Shown here: piece after piece, positions 10,349-16,997 of the stretch | Position numbering within the stretch: position 1 is the stretch's first letter | How the letters are laid out: the number at the start of each line of letters is the position of its first letter | IMG/VR virus record: IMGVR_UViG_3300017788_000227 | Coordinates: 1-20,342 of that record | From: a virus | DNA length: 20,342 nucleotides | Strand: one strand, 5' to 3' | Translations under genes and position numbers: made by a program | The notes under the pieces: generated by a model | Told to the model about the DNA's origin: nothing | Databases searched by the model: none | Seen by the model: only the letters and a program-made list of their open reading frames with translations

Positions 10349-10752
10349 TATAGTCTAGTTGGTTCTAAGATGAAGGTAATTGTTTGTGTAGGCGTTGATA
10401 AACCAACTATGTCATAAGATATTGTTATGTCTAGAGCATTATTATCTGGGTCTGGATCAACTTCAACGCTTTTTAGTACAACTCTTGGTTCAAAGTTTGT
10501 TATGACAGTCTCAATTTCAGTCTTGATTGGATCTGTGAAGTCTGTGGTTGCTAGTTCAAATAGTGCTCCACTAATTCTAGTACCAATGAGATTGTTGAAA
10601 AATACCTCTCCAACATGAATTCTTACTAAATTTTGAACAGAACGCTTGATTGCATCCTCATTTTTCAGTGGAAGAATATCATTAGTAACTGGATGACGCT
10701 TCATCGATAATGAAATATCTTTGAAACCCCTAGAAATTTTTTGAAGAGGCAC
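10348..10752 (-). CDS. gp25: Baseplate wedge protein gp25 (GPW/gp25 family)
   Basis: A 134-residue protein, almost the length of T4 gp25 (132 aa). It shows the family pattern: N-terminal F-x-D-I-S-L-S-M, an NEDAIKRSVQNLV helix, a long segment with V-F-F-N-N-L-I-G-T-R-I, and a C-terminal beta strand region. gp25 is the conserved wedge component placed beside gp6 and the sheath-initiation machinery. The start codon is GTG (the plus strand shows CAC), not ATG. The next Met is residue 17 and would cut off conserved N-terminal sequence, so GTG is preferred. A perfect TATAAATA late promoter motif lies 29 bases upstream, and the gene ends in a TAATG overlap with gp6. It therefore appears to head the baseplate operon. 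Confidence 0.93.
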   Translation of the reverse strand: MPLQKISRGFKDISLSMKRHPVTNDILPLKNEDAIKRSVQNLVRIHVGEVFFNNLIGTRISGALFELATTDFTDPIKTEIETVITNFEPRVVLKSVEVDPDPDNNALDITISYDIVGLSTPTQTITFILEPTRL

Positions 10753-10770
10753 TTTTTATAAGATCTTCGT

Positions 10771-10911
10771 CTATTTATTCGTATTTATAGGCATTCCGTA
10801 ACTGGGTTCTGTACCGTATTCCCAGTCGTCATAATCTTCATCATTACGAATTTTTTCATGAAGTTTATTTTGGATAGTCAAATTGTGAGTTTTTTCTTGT
10901 TCAAAGTCCAT
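10771..10911 (-). CDS. Small acidic protein, unknown function (46 aa)
   Basis: Reads MDFEQEKTHNLTIQNKLHEK, then an acidic NDEDYDDWEYGTEP stretch and a stop. It fills the gap between the 210-aa gene and gp25 on the same strand. It is rich in Asp, Glu and Tyr, has no membrane segment and no recognised domain. Codon structure and position immediately before the baseplate operon favour a real gene. Its last codons (Pro-Ile-Asn-Thr) double as the late promoter for gp25. Confidence 0.68.
   Translation of the reverse strand: MDFEQEKTHNLTIQNKLHEKIRNDEDYDDWEYGTEPSYGMPINTNK
10782..10789 (-). promoter_or_regulatory. T4-type late promoter for the gp25-gp6-structural operon
   Basis: The minus strand reads CTATAAATAC, containing the exact T4 late promoter octamer TATAAATA, the sequence recognised by the phage sigma factor gp55. 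It lies 29 bases upstream of the gp25 GTG start, a suitable distance for a short leader. It is inside the last codons of the upstream 46-aa gene, so the promoter is embedded in coding sequence. Confidence 0.7.
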
Positions 10912-10953
10912 AAATCGTCCGATTGAGTAAAATCAGAACTTTTTACGGGGTTT

Positions 10954-11586
10954 CTATCCCGAGATTTTCACAGTCTCATACATGAAGTCGTCTGAAGTTT
11001 CGATCTTTCTAAGGTTTTCCACAGAGTATTCTGTCAAATCTATTTCATAACCTGGGTTTTTTGTAATTCTATTTTTTGTCCATGCATCATCAAACCAAAG
11101 GATCTTATTATTAGGATACGCATAGAAGTTTCCATTATCCATTTTGAATACATGAGCACACTTATGTTCTGGTGTCTCACTAAAATTTGTATTCAAAGTA
11201 GATTTCGATTCCCATGACCAATCAAGGGTGAACAAATAAGTACCCTCATTTTTTTCTCCACGATAATTTATAAGTTCAGCTCTAAGATTTGCAAGTCTAG
11301 ATCTGACCTGAACATCAACATATGGGGAAAAACAATCCCACCACATGCACTCTTCTAACTTTGGAGCAGGAGCATCTGGTTTCCAACAAAATGCATGAAT
11401 AGGTCTTCTTGTCCAGTTTACACCATTTTCTAAAAATGCTTCAAATAGTGGAACATGTTTTTCTAAAGATGCTATAGAATGAACATCACATAGTGTCACT
11501 TCTCCATGACCTTTCTTATGATTGTATAAAAACTCATTACGAATGTAACAAGTTATTGTTGGCAGGTTGTGATTTAGATATGCCAT
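10954..11586 (-). CDS. Conserved-looking hypothetical protein (210 aa)
   Basis: I cannot assign a function. It starts MAYLNHNLPTITCYIRNEFL and is soluble, with many aromatic residues (notably a CMWWDCFSPYVDVQ stretch near residues 79-92 and LDWSWES further on). It contains several Cys and His residues (Cys13, Cys33, Cys67, Cys79, Cys84, and HKCAH near 144-148) that might bind metal, though no known metal-site pattern is clear. It is unusual in that the ATG follows directly on the U-tract of an intrinsic terminator, so no Shine-Dalgarno sequence is possible in the usual place. No alternative Met occurs before about residue 80, so the start is probably right. It carries one isolated TTTTCCACA at 11015-11023, probably by chance. 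Confidence 0.8.
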   Translation of the reverse strand: MAYLNHNLPTITCYIRNEFLYNHKKGHGEVTLCDVHSIASLEKHVPLFEAFLENGVNWTRRPIHAFCWKPDAPAPKLEECMWWDCFSPYVDVQVRSRLANLRAELINYRGEKNEGTYLFTLDWSWESKSTLNTNFSETPEHKCAHVFKMDNGNFYAYPNNKILWFDDAWTKNRITKNPGYEIDLTEYSVENLRKIETSDDFMYETVKISG

Positions 11587-11614
11587 AAAAAAAGACAGGA
11601 TTTTGTCCTGTCTT
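11587..11614 (-). terminator. Strong intrinsic terminator
   Basis: A perfect 9-bp stem, AAGACAGGA (11592-11600) with TCCTGTCTT (11606-11614), has a 5-base loop. On the minus strand it is followed by seven U residues (11587-11593, overlapping the stem base). It lies 9 bases after the stop of the 44-aa gene and ends exactly at the start codon of the 210-aa gene. Confidence 0.85.
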
Positions 11615-11623
11615 ATCTATACG

Positions 11624-11758
11624 TTATTTTGAATATGTTGACAATAATTTGTCTATAGTTATAGAAGCGTCAGTCAACTTTATCACCGCTGATGTTACCA
11701 TCAGTGACATTAGTAATGTTGATAAATCTATTCTATTGTCTATACGGATAAACTCCAT
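11624..11758 (-). CDS. Possible small protein (44 aa), unknown function
   Basis: An open frame starting MEFIRIDNRIDLSTLLMSLM, followed by VTSAVIKLTDASITIDKLLS. The centre (LLMSLMVTSAVI) is moderately hydrophobic but short for a confident membrane helix. It lies between the 47-aa gene and the terminator, on the same strand, with a 50-base gap upstream. No clear Shine-Dalgarno sequence was seen. The terminator placed just after its stop supports it as the last gene of a transcript, but the short length leaves doubt. Confidence 0.45.
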   Translation of the reverse strand: MEFIRIDNRIDLSTLLMSLMVTSAVIKLTDASITIDKLLSTYSK

Positions 11759-11808
11759 CTTCGATAAATGATGTGAAGTGGAATTCAAACCAATCTATTG
11801 ATTATGAA

Positions 11809-11952
11809 TTATTTTCCATGACCTCTGTAACGCTTTCCAGCACAATTTCTACTTGTCGCAGAAAGTTTTGTGTTCTTTGAGCGTCCCTGACGAGTATTTT
11901 TGGGATGAGATTCGATAATCTTTGACCCAGATGCAGATTTTTTCAATGCCAT
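11809..11952 (-). CDS. Small very basic protein (47 aa)
   Basis: Reads MALKKSASGSKIIESHPKNT, then a chain of Arg, Lys, Gly and Ser ending in KRYRGHGK. It is strongly basic with almost no hydrophobic residues, suggesting nucleic-acid binding or ribosome association (inference only). The ATG lies 3 bases after the stop of the 54-aa gene, which indicates one transcript. I believe similar short basic proteins are common in T4-like cyanophages, but could not check this. Confidence 0.72.
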   Translation of the reverse strand: MALKKSASGSKIIESHPKNTRQGRSKNTKLSATSRNCAGKRYRGHGK

Positions 11953-11955
11953 AAT

Positions 11956-12120
11956 TTATTCAATGTCGTAACCAAGATATTCTACCACGATATCGTCAGG
12001 ATGGGGAGTACCGTTTTGATAAAACTGATCCGCAAGTTCTTGCGTGATCTCCAACATTTCTTCTTCCGTTACGGAAGAGTAAATTCTTCTCCCCTGACAG
12101 TATATATCGTATTTCTCCAT
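11956..12120 (-). CDS. Small acidic protein (54 aa), unknown function
   Basis: Starts MEKYDIYCQGRRIYSSVTEE, followed by a predicted helix (EMLEITQELADQFY) and an acidic tail (HPDDIVVEYLGYDIE). It is soluble, with no recognised domain. It sits 32 bases after the glycosyltransferase stop and 3 bases before the basic 47-aa gene. A late-promoter-like TATAAGTA ends 24 bases upstream. The consistent protein-like composition over the whole frame supports it. Confidence 0.72.
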   Translation of the reverse strand: MEKYDIYCQGRRIYSSVTEEEMLEITQELADQFYQNGTPHPDDIVVEYLGYDIE

Positions 12121-12144
12121 GTGTAATTCGACACAAATTATTAC

Positions 12145-12152
12145 TACTTATA
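12145..12152 (-). promoter_or_regulatory. Late promoter-like motif before the 54-aa gene
   Basis: The minus strand reads TATAAGTA, one mismatch from the T4 late consensus TATAAATA. It lies immediately after the glycosyltransferase stop codon and 24 bases before the next ATG, much like the arrangement before gp25. Function is inferred from spacing and similarity only. Confidence 0.38.
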
Positions 12153-12914
12153 TTAGATAATTCGTGTCTTCTCGTGTCCAACACGGCAGACTGGATCACA
12201 CCAGATCTCAAATCCTGCTTTGATTGCATCAAGACAGAATGAAACGTCCTCACCACACATATCCTGCACTTCACCAGATTCAAATACTTGCATCTGAGGA
12301 GCAAACCAGGGATACTTCATTTCTGGATGTTCAAACACACCGTGCTTGATTAGTGTCCAACCAAATCCAGTGTAATCTACAGTGAATGGTTTACGACGCT
12401 TTTGAATGCCATCAACCATTTCGTGATTCATAACACCGCCATTGTTCTTGAAGTCATCTTCTTCAAGCCAATGTGCAACTGATGTTGTTACGCCATCTTC
12501 GGTTGCATACCAACCACAAGCAATATCCTTATCCATCCATACTAAACGATAGAATTGTTCAACATTGAAAACAATATCACTATCGATCCAGAGTTGGTAA
12601 TCATACTTTAGTTTACCGTCCCAAGGAAGTTGATCTGGTCCACGAAGAACATTAGCACCAAGACACTTACAACGGGCAAAGTTGACCATTGAAGAATAGT
12701 CTTGTGAAATCTGAATTGATGCACCGTTTTGTACAAGATCGAAACACAGTTGTACAAAATTTTTGAGATATGTATATGAAACGCCTCTACCAGGAAGACA
12801 AAAGACAATACTCTTGCCTTTGATCATTTTTTTTGCTTCTTCTAAACTAAACCCATCTGAATTATTAGAAGATGATGTGGGTGGTTTTGTAACCACTCTG
12901 AAACCTTTTGCCAT
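12153..12914 (-). CDS. GT-A type glycosyltransferase
   Basis: A 253-residue protein. After a low-complexity Ser/Asn linker (residues 12-20), a beta strand (KSIVFCLPG, 34-42) starts a nucleotide-sugar-binding fold. A DxD motif occurs as WIDSDIVF (Asp111 and Asp113), the usual metal/NDP-sugar site. Downstream are a CGEDVSFCLDAIKAG segment (acidic Glu222-Asp223, a likely catalytic base region, as in family 2 enzymes) and His247 in VGHEK, a common third metal ligand. It would transfer a sugar from an NDP-sugar to an unknown acceptor (phage DNA, capsid or host glycan). No membrane segment is present, so it is probably cytoplasmic. It is the last gene of the sugar-modification block and follows the carbamoyltransferase after 64 bases. 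Confidence 0.82.
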   Translation of the reverse strand: MAKGFRVVTKPPTSSSNNSDGFSLEEAKKMIKGKSIVFCLPGRGVSYTYLKNFVQLCFDLVQNGASIQISQDYSSMVNFARCKCLGANVLRGPDQLPWDGKLKYDYQLWIDSDIVFNVEQFYRLVWMDKDIACGWYATEDGVTTSVAHWLEEDDFKNNGGVMNHEMVDGIQKRRKPFTVDYTGFGWTLIKHGVFEHPEMKYPWFAPQMQVFESGEVQDMCGEDVSFCLDAIKAGFEIWCDPVCRVGHEKTRII

Positions 12915-12934
12915 GAATATACTTCAATTGATTT

Positions 12935-12971
12935 GTTTACGTAAACGGGTATCACCCAAAGGCATGATACC
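12935..12971. repeat. Two adjacent palindromes between carbamoyltransferase and glycosyltransferase
   Basis: A perfect 12-bp palindrome, GTTTACGTAAAC (12935-12946), lies beside an inverted repeat GGTATCA (12948-12954) / TGATACC (12965-12971) with a 10-base loop. They fill the gap after the carbamoyltransferase stop. The RNA hairpin has no U-tract after it, so it is a poor intrinsic terminator. A protein-binding operator or an mRNA-stabilising or processing hairpin is possible. Confidence 0.4.
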
Positions 12972-12978
12972 ACGTTAT

Positions 12979-14364
12979 TTAGAATACGTCAATATCATAA
13001 GTTTTAGAAAATTCTTCAGCATCTTTCCAAGTATTAACAATAGGCATACCACGAATGTTGAGCGATGTGTTTAGAAGAACTGGACATCCAGTACGTTCAT
13101 ACCAACACTCAAGTATTTCTCTAAGGATGCTAGAAGACCATATAGGGACTGTTTGAACTCTAGCGGTATTATCTACATGAACACACGCTGGGATCTCATC
13201 AGGACGCTTACAGTCATATACAAAGGACATATAGCGACTGTCTGATGGCATATCAAAATAATCTTGGCAGTGTTCCTCTAGAATTGCTGGAGCGAATGGG
13301 CGGAACTTTTGCCTCTTCTTTACTGTGTTGACTAAATCCTTCATCTCAAGCGTTCTAGGATCCGCTAGAAGACTTCTATTACCCAAAGCCCGTGGTCCAA
13401 ACTCAGCACGCCCATTCGCAACTCCACACATGCCTTTGTGAAGCAGTGCGTCAACAACCTCTTTTGGATCAACATAACGGTTTACATCATATCCCAAATA
13501 AGGACTAAAGTTTACTTTACCACCATAAGATAATAAAGCCGCACCTAAAGAAGCTCCAGCATCTCCAGGATTCGGCATAATCCATAGCGAAGGATACTCC
13601 CTTTGTAACTTAGCATTTACTACACAGTTCAAAGCAACTCCTCCACTATAACAAATATTATTACTAATACTTCCTGCTCTTTTGAATATTTCTTTCAGAC
13701 ACTCATAAAGAACAATCTCTGCACTCTTAGAGTTGTCTTCTGGTGTTCCTTCAAGAGAGATGGGAAAGCCCTTGTGGTTATTTCTAGAGAGCAAGTTACG
13801 CGCTTGTTCAACGTATAAGGGTCTTCCAAAGGCTCCCATACCCATAAAGATGTATTCTTCGTCTAAGGGTCTCAAACCTGCCCATTTCGTATAAGCCGAA
13901 TACCATAACCCAATAGAACTTGGATACTGCTTAGACCATACTTTTTTATACTTAGCACGTCCTTCCACCATCTGAGCTTGCCAGATTGAAGCAGTATCCC
14001 ATTCTCCAATACTGTCTACGACAACACATGCAGCAGATTGATAAGGAGATGTCTGAAATGCTGCAGCAGCATGGGAAAGGTGATGTGAATAATAATGTGA
14101 GGGAGTAATGTAAATATTTCTAGGTTTGAAAGCACTCTTATACTGTCCTGCAAAGAACTGACGAGTACGCTTTAACCAGGGACGTTCATAGAATGCTACA
14201 ACATCATCTTCAGTATGAAGCAGTGCTTCTGCACATACTGGTAGATTCAGATGCTTATCATGCTTTACTCGTGAATAACGTTCTGCATGAGAAGCAAACT
14301 TGATTTCTCCATTATTGACTACTGATATTGCAGCATCATGAAATCCTTCACTAAATCCAATCAT
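12979..14364 (-). CDS. Carbamoyltransferase, NodU/CmcH type
   Basis: A 461-residue protein with both parts of the family. The N-terminal kinase-like part has G-F-H-D-A-A (His9) and a metal-binding HHLSHA (His94 to His98) followed by VVVDSIGEWDT (Asp117). The C-terminal part has the signature V-A-N-G-R-A-E-F-G-P-R-A-L-G-N-R-S-L-L-A near residues 315-335 and RPFAPAIL after it. These enzymes use carbamoyl phosphate and ATP to place an O-carbamoyl group on a sugar or antibiotic, through a carbamoyl-adenylate. It is shorter than typical bacterial members (about 550-600 aa) but retains the key motifs. The gene starts 1 base after the dehydrogenase stop, so the two are probably co-translated. Such genes recur in marine cyanophages; the acceptor is unknown. 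Confidence 0.92.
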   Translation of the reverse strand: MIGFSEGFHDAAISVVNNGEIKFASHAERYSRVKHDKHLNLPVCAEALLHTEDDVVAFYERPWLKRTRQFFAGQYKSAFKPRNIYITPSHYYSHHLSHAAAAFQTSPYQSAACVVVDSIGEWDTASIWQAQMVEGRAKYKKVWSKQYPSSIGLWYSAYTKWAGLRPLDEEYIFMGMGAFGRPLYVEQARNLLSRNNHKGFPISLEGTPEDNSKSAEIVLYECLKEIFKRAGSISNNICYSGGVALNCVVNAKLQREYPSLWIMPNPGDAGASLGAALLSYGGKVNFSPYLGYDVNRYVDPKEVVDALLHKGMCGVANGRAEFGPRALGNRSLLADPRTLEMKDLVNTVKKRQKFRPFAPAILEEHCQDYFDMPSDSRYMSFVYDCKRPDEIPACVHVDNTARVQTVPIWSSSILREILECWYERTGCPVLLNTSLNIRGMPIVNTWKDAEEFSKTYDIDVF

Positions 14365-14365
14365 A

Positions 14366-15154
14366 CTAAGTTACAGACCAATCAATGACCGTGCGAATTT
14401 GAGTATTATAATCCCAAACAGATTTGAGCATACTTGCATCAATTCCGTTTGCTTCTAGTTGATTTATAAGAGAATTCAAATCTTTTGGAAAACAAGTTCC
14501 ACCAAACCCACGATCATTATCAATACCAGGAACCTGTGTATGAGACTTTCCAATTCTAGTATCAGAAGTCACACCAGAACAAACTGTTTCGTAATCCATT
14601 CCAACTGCTTCACAGAGATCATACATTTTATTAAAGTATGCGACTTTACAGGCAAGAAAACTATTTGCAAAGTATTTGATTGTCTCACTTTCATTGGACG
14701 TGGTAATTAGACTTGGAATATTAGGAAAGATTTGATTAAAAAATTCAACAAATTGGTTGCATAAATTTTGATTTCCACCAACTACATTTCTTTCAGAATT
14801 TCTAAAATCTTCTACAGCATTTCTTGCAGTAAGAAATTCTGGGTTATGGATTACATTATATTTTTGAGCAAACTTTTTAGTTGTTCCAATTGGCACAGTT
14901 GATTTTATTACAAAAATTCCATTCACCAATTTTGGTAAATTATCAAAAAAATTATTTAAAATTGAAAGATTACATTCTCCTGTGGACAGCATTGGTGTAG
15001 GTAGACAGACAAAAATAAACTTTTGCTCTAATACTTCTTCTAGAGTATTGAAAGATTTATTTTTGTCTATATCAAAAACCTTACAAGAAACCTTATCTCT
15101 TAGATTTTGGTAAACTGCATTACCAACAAAACCATTACCAACAATTCCAATCAT
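14366..15154 (-). CDS. UDP-glucose/GDP-mannose dehydrogenase-like protein (short form)
   Basis: The N-terminus MIGIVGNGFVG has the Rossmann NAD motif G6-x-G8-x-x-G11. Family landmarks follow: VFDID, FVCLPTP, IKSTVPIGTT, NPEFLTARNAVEDF, and a lysine in FLACKVAYFNK. The catalytic-cysteine loop is present as GGTCFPKDLNS (Cys221). Family members oxidise the C6 hydroxyl of a UDP- or GDP-sugar to a carboxylate in two NAD steps. At 262 aa it lacks the C-terminal UDP-sugar-binding domain of full enzymes (about 430 aa), so substrate binding must differ. I choose the ATG at 15154 over the in-frame TTG at 15160, because the ATG puts the first strand at the N-terminus. It overlaps no upstream coding beyond a few bases (stop of the 31-aa gene at 15157). 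Confidence 0.88.
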   Translation of the reverse strand: MIGIVGNGFVGNAVYQNLRDKVSCKVFDIDKNKSFNTLEEVLEQKFIFVCLPTPMLSTGECNLSILNNFFDNLPKLVNGIFVIKSTVPIGTTKKFAQKYNVIHNPEFLTARNAVEDFRNSERNVVGGNQNLCNQFVEFFNQIFPNIPSLITTSNESETIKYFANSFLACKVAYFNKMYDLCEAVGMDYETVCSGVTSDTRIGKSHTQVPGIDNDRGFGGTCFPKDLNSLINQLEANGIDASMLKSVWDYNTQIRTVIDWSVT

Positions 15155-15156
15155 AA

Positions 15157-15252
15157 TCAATCATCTTCATAAATGAAAGGGTCTTGACGACGGAGTTTCC
15201 ATAACTTATATTCACCTTTGATCCATCTAATTAGTTTTGCAATTGGGTTCAT
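15157..15252 (-). CDS. Small protein (31 aa), unknown function
   Basis: Reads MNPIAKLIRWIKGEYKLWKL, then RRQDPFIYEDD. It is amphipathic and basic in the first two thirds, with an acidic tail. Its ATG overlaps the stop of the preceding 52-aa gene (ATGA), and it ends 2 bases before the dehydrogenase ATG. This tight coupling is the main reason to accept so short a frame. Confidence 0.58.
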   Translation of the reverse strand: MNPIAKLIRWIKGEYKLWKLRRQDPFIYEDD

Positions 15253-15407
15253 TGTTTAATCTCCAATACTTTAATGTGTTCAGATGTATATTGCGTTGGA
15301 ATACCAGCAGAGATCATTTGTTGAATTTCTTTCGCACGCTGCTCGGCATCTTCTTTTGTAAGATTTTCAAATGCTATCATTTGATCAATGTATACGTTAT
15401 ATTTCAT
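15249..15407 (-). CDS. Small protein (52 aa), unknown function
   Basis: Reads MKYNVYIDQMIAFENLTKED, then a helical AEQRAKEIQQMISAG stretch and a strand-like EHIKVLEIKQ end. The strand-helix-strand look suggests a small compact fold. It overlaps the HNH gene's stop by 4 bases upstream (ATGA) and the 31-aa gene's start by 4 bases downstream, which places it firmly inside the operon. No domain is recognised. Confidence 0.65.
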   Translation of the reverse strand: MKYNVYIDQMIAFENLTKEDAEQRAKEIQQMISAGIPTQYTSEHIKVLEIKQ

Positions 15408-15793
15408 TGTATCACAGATCTTGTTGGTGTGCCATTCTTACCTCTTATATATCTCTTTTTTGCTCCTGTTGTTTTTGGTGTCCGCCATTCTTCTATTTTA
15501 TCCCAACGTTCTTGACTAAAAAAATATTGCTGGAAATACCAAATTTCTACTTCAGTATGAGACTTATCACGGTTGCATTCTTCACAACAACAAACCACAT
15601 TCATTAGTTCATCTGTGCCGCCGAGTGATTGGGGAACAACATGATCAATTGTCATTTGATCTTTATTTTCCCCACAGTATGCACAACAGTTATTCCATGC
15701 TTCCTTGATTGCTTTTCTCCATAATCTTATTGCGTCTGCTTTATTGTTCGCCTGCAGTTGATAAAGATACTCATCTGGAGAAGAGAGTAACAT
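15404..15793 (-). CDS. HNH endonuclease
   Basis: A 129-residue protein with a complete HNH nuclease core: a zinc ribbon Cys37-x2-Cys40 (CAYCGENK), the catalytic TIDHVVPQSLGG (His51), Asn65 in MNVV, and a second zinc pair Cys70-x2-Cys73 (CEECNRDKSH, with the last catalytic position near Asn74/His79). The family nicks or cuts double-stranded DNA with a divalent metal. It has a basic C-terminal tail (GAKKRYIRGKN) that could bind DNA. Phage HNH genes are often free-standing homing enzymes. Here the stop overlaps the next start by 4 bases, so the gene is embedded in an operon and not obviously a recent insertion. Target unknown. Confidence 0.88.
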   Translation of the reverse strand: MLLSSPDEYLYQLQANNKADAIRLWRKAIKEAWNNCCAYCGENKDQMTIDHVVPQSLGGTDELMNVVCCCEECNRDKSHTEVEIWYFQQYFFSQERWDKIEEWRTPKTTGAKKRYIRGKNGTPTRSVIQ

Positions 15794-15822
15794 TTAGTTT
15801 TATTGGAAGGTTCCAATAGTAT

Positions 15823-16380
15823 CTATAATGCTCGAAGTTCAAAACCAAAAGCCAATGATAATCGATCTTCTCCACTTGTATTTGTTAGTACTTGATGAGG
15901 TGTCCAGGATGGGAAAAATACACCAGAACCTTCTTTAGGTTCAAATTGTTTTTGGCAAGGAAGCTTATTGAATATTGTTCCCCAAGCACCATAAGATGTA
16001 TCTTGATGTGGATTGAGGATCAATAGATCTCCACAGTTCTTTGGTGCTTTTAGATAATATGTTCCTGCAATATGCGGATAATGAATGTGACAACGTTGGA
16101 TGGAAATATCTGCTCCCCAATTCAAGTTTAACCATAGTGAGTACAAATCCAATTCATAGTCTTTAACAGGATTGAGTAGGTATAATTTTTTACGAATAAC
16201 TGACTTTAGATTTTCTACAAAATATTGAAAGCATTCATGTTCCATCAAATATAAGTGTCTCATCGGGCTGAGTGAATTTGATGTCCAGTTTGCTCCTTGT
16301 TCTGTGTGAGAATAGGTAAAATCTATTATTCTTTGATCGACGGGGAGATTGAATTCCCAGGTAGGCAATATAAAACTCAT
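15823..16380 (-). CDS. 2OG-Fe(II) oxygenase-like protein
   Basis: A 185-residue protein with the layout of the 2OG-FeII_Oxy_5 family. It has the conserved NLNWGADISIQRCHIHYPHIAGTYYL-type region (His98, His100; metal site and A-G-x-Y-Y-L strand), LLILNPHQD (His125, Asp127), the distal iron ligand in FFPSWTPHQV (His162) and the 2-oxoglutarate-binding arginine in EDRLSLAF (Arg173). Such enzymes hydroxylate proteins, nucleic acids or small molecules using 2-oxoglutarate and oxygen. T4-like cyanophages commonly carry several. The start ATG overlaps the SGNH gene's stop by 4 bases. Which of His98, His100, His125 and Asp127 bind iron cannot be settled by eye. Confidence 0.82.
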   Translation of the reverse strand: MSFILPTWEFNLPVDQRIIDFTYSHTEQGANWTSNSLSPMRHLYLMEHECFQYFVENLKSVIRKKLYLLNPVKDYELDLYSLWLNLNWGADISIQRCHIHYPHIAGTYYLKAPKNCGDLLILNPHQDTSYGAWGTIFNKLPCQKQFEPKEGSGVFFPSWTPHQVLTNTSGEDRLSLAFGFELRAL

Positions 16381-16997
16381 AACCTTGATAATAATTCTTT
16401 AGCAAACTTACTATGCATTATAGCATTAGGATGAATACCATCACCAGTATCCATTTTTGGTGGTGCTACAAATCCTTCTTGATCTAGTGTTGTGATCATT
16501 TTGAATAATGGGTCGATTGTGATGCCTTTGTAAATATCTGGCGGACAAATATGAGACATGATGAGTTTGATATCACGATTTTGACAAAACTCTTGAATCA
16601 TAAGACAATTAATAATAAAGTTGTGGCGCATCATTTCATCTGTCCAGATATCTCGATAGAATGATATCCAACGCTTGTCTTTATAATATGTTGCTCTTTT
16701 TACGCTAGTGCTTTTCCAGTGTAGTTTAGATTGACTATCTTCTTTACTCGGCGCATCGCCAGTATACATCAAGCGATCTGGATAAGACCAGCAGATAATG
16801 ATCATATCAACTTTATTATCCAAACAATAATCTAGAGTAGTTCTAGTAATACGATCATTAGATGATCCGCATTTCGCAAGATTGACTTCTTCAATATCTA
16901 ATGCTTTACAAATTTTTGCGCTATATCTTTGATTGAGATAATTGTTTCCAAGATCTTTTCCCTCAGTAAAGGAATCGCCATTGAATAATATACGCAT
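16377..16997 (-). CDS. SGNH/GDSL-like hydrolase
   Basis: A 206-residue protein with the SGNH architecture: block I NGDSFTEGKDL (nucleophile Ser9), a glycine/asparagine region KCGSSNDRITRTT (blocks II-III-like), and the C-terminal catalytic pair DGIHPN (Asp186, His189). Families of this kind are esterases or acyl/acetyl hydrolases acting on sugars, lipids or peptidoglycan. No signal peptide is present, so it probably acts in the host cytoplasm. It appears to be the first gene of the sugar-modification operon, with its stop overlapping the oxygenase start (ATGA). A related gene lies at 18130-18864, beyond the plus-strand island. Confidence 0.78.
   Translation of the reverse strand: MRILFNGDSFTEGKDLGNNYLNQRYSAKICKALDIEEVNLAKCGSSNDRITRTTLDYCLDNKVDMIIICWSYPDRLMYTGDAPSKEDSQSKLHWKSTSVKRATYYKDKRWISFYRDIWTDEMMRHNFIINCLMIQEFCQNRDIKLIMSHICPPDIYKGITIDPLFKMITTLDQEGFVAPPKMDTGDGIHPNAIMHSKFAKELLSRL

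Noticed and set aside
11015-11023. A seventh TTTTCCACA inside the 210-aa gene
   Set aside because: It is single and within coding sequence, with no neighbouring boxes or AT-rich stretch; chance is sufficient.
11996-12304. Minus-strand frame of 102 codons across the glycosyltransferase 3' end
   Set aside because: It overlaps the glycosyltransferase and the 54-aa gene in another frame, and its Cys/Arg/Ser-rich product has no sensible pattern.
12763-13074. Plus-strand frame of 103 codons
   Set aside because: Antisense to the ends of the glycosyltransferase and carbamoyltransferase genes, both of which have recognised motifs.
15237-15607. Two overlapping plus-strand frames rich in Phe, Cys and Ile
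   Set aside because: They are antisense to the HNH gene and the 52-aa gene; their hydrophobic look is a by-product of the opposite strand's Lys/Glu codons.
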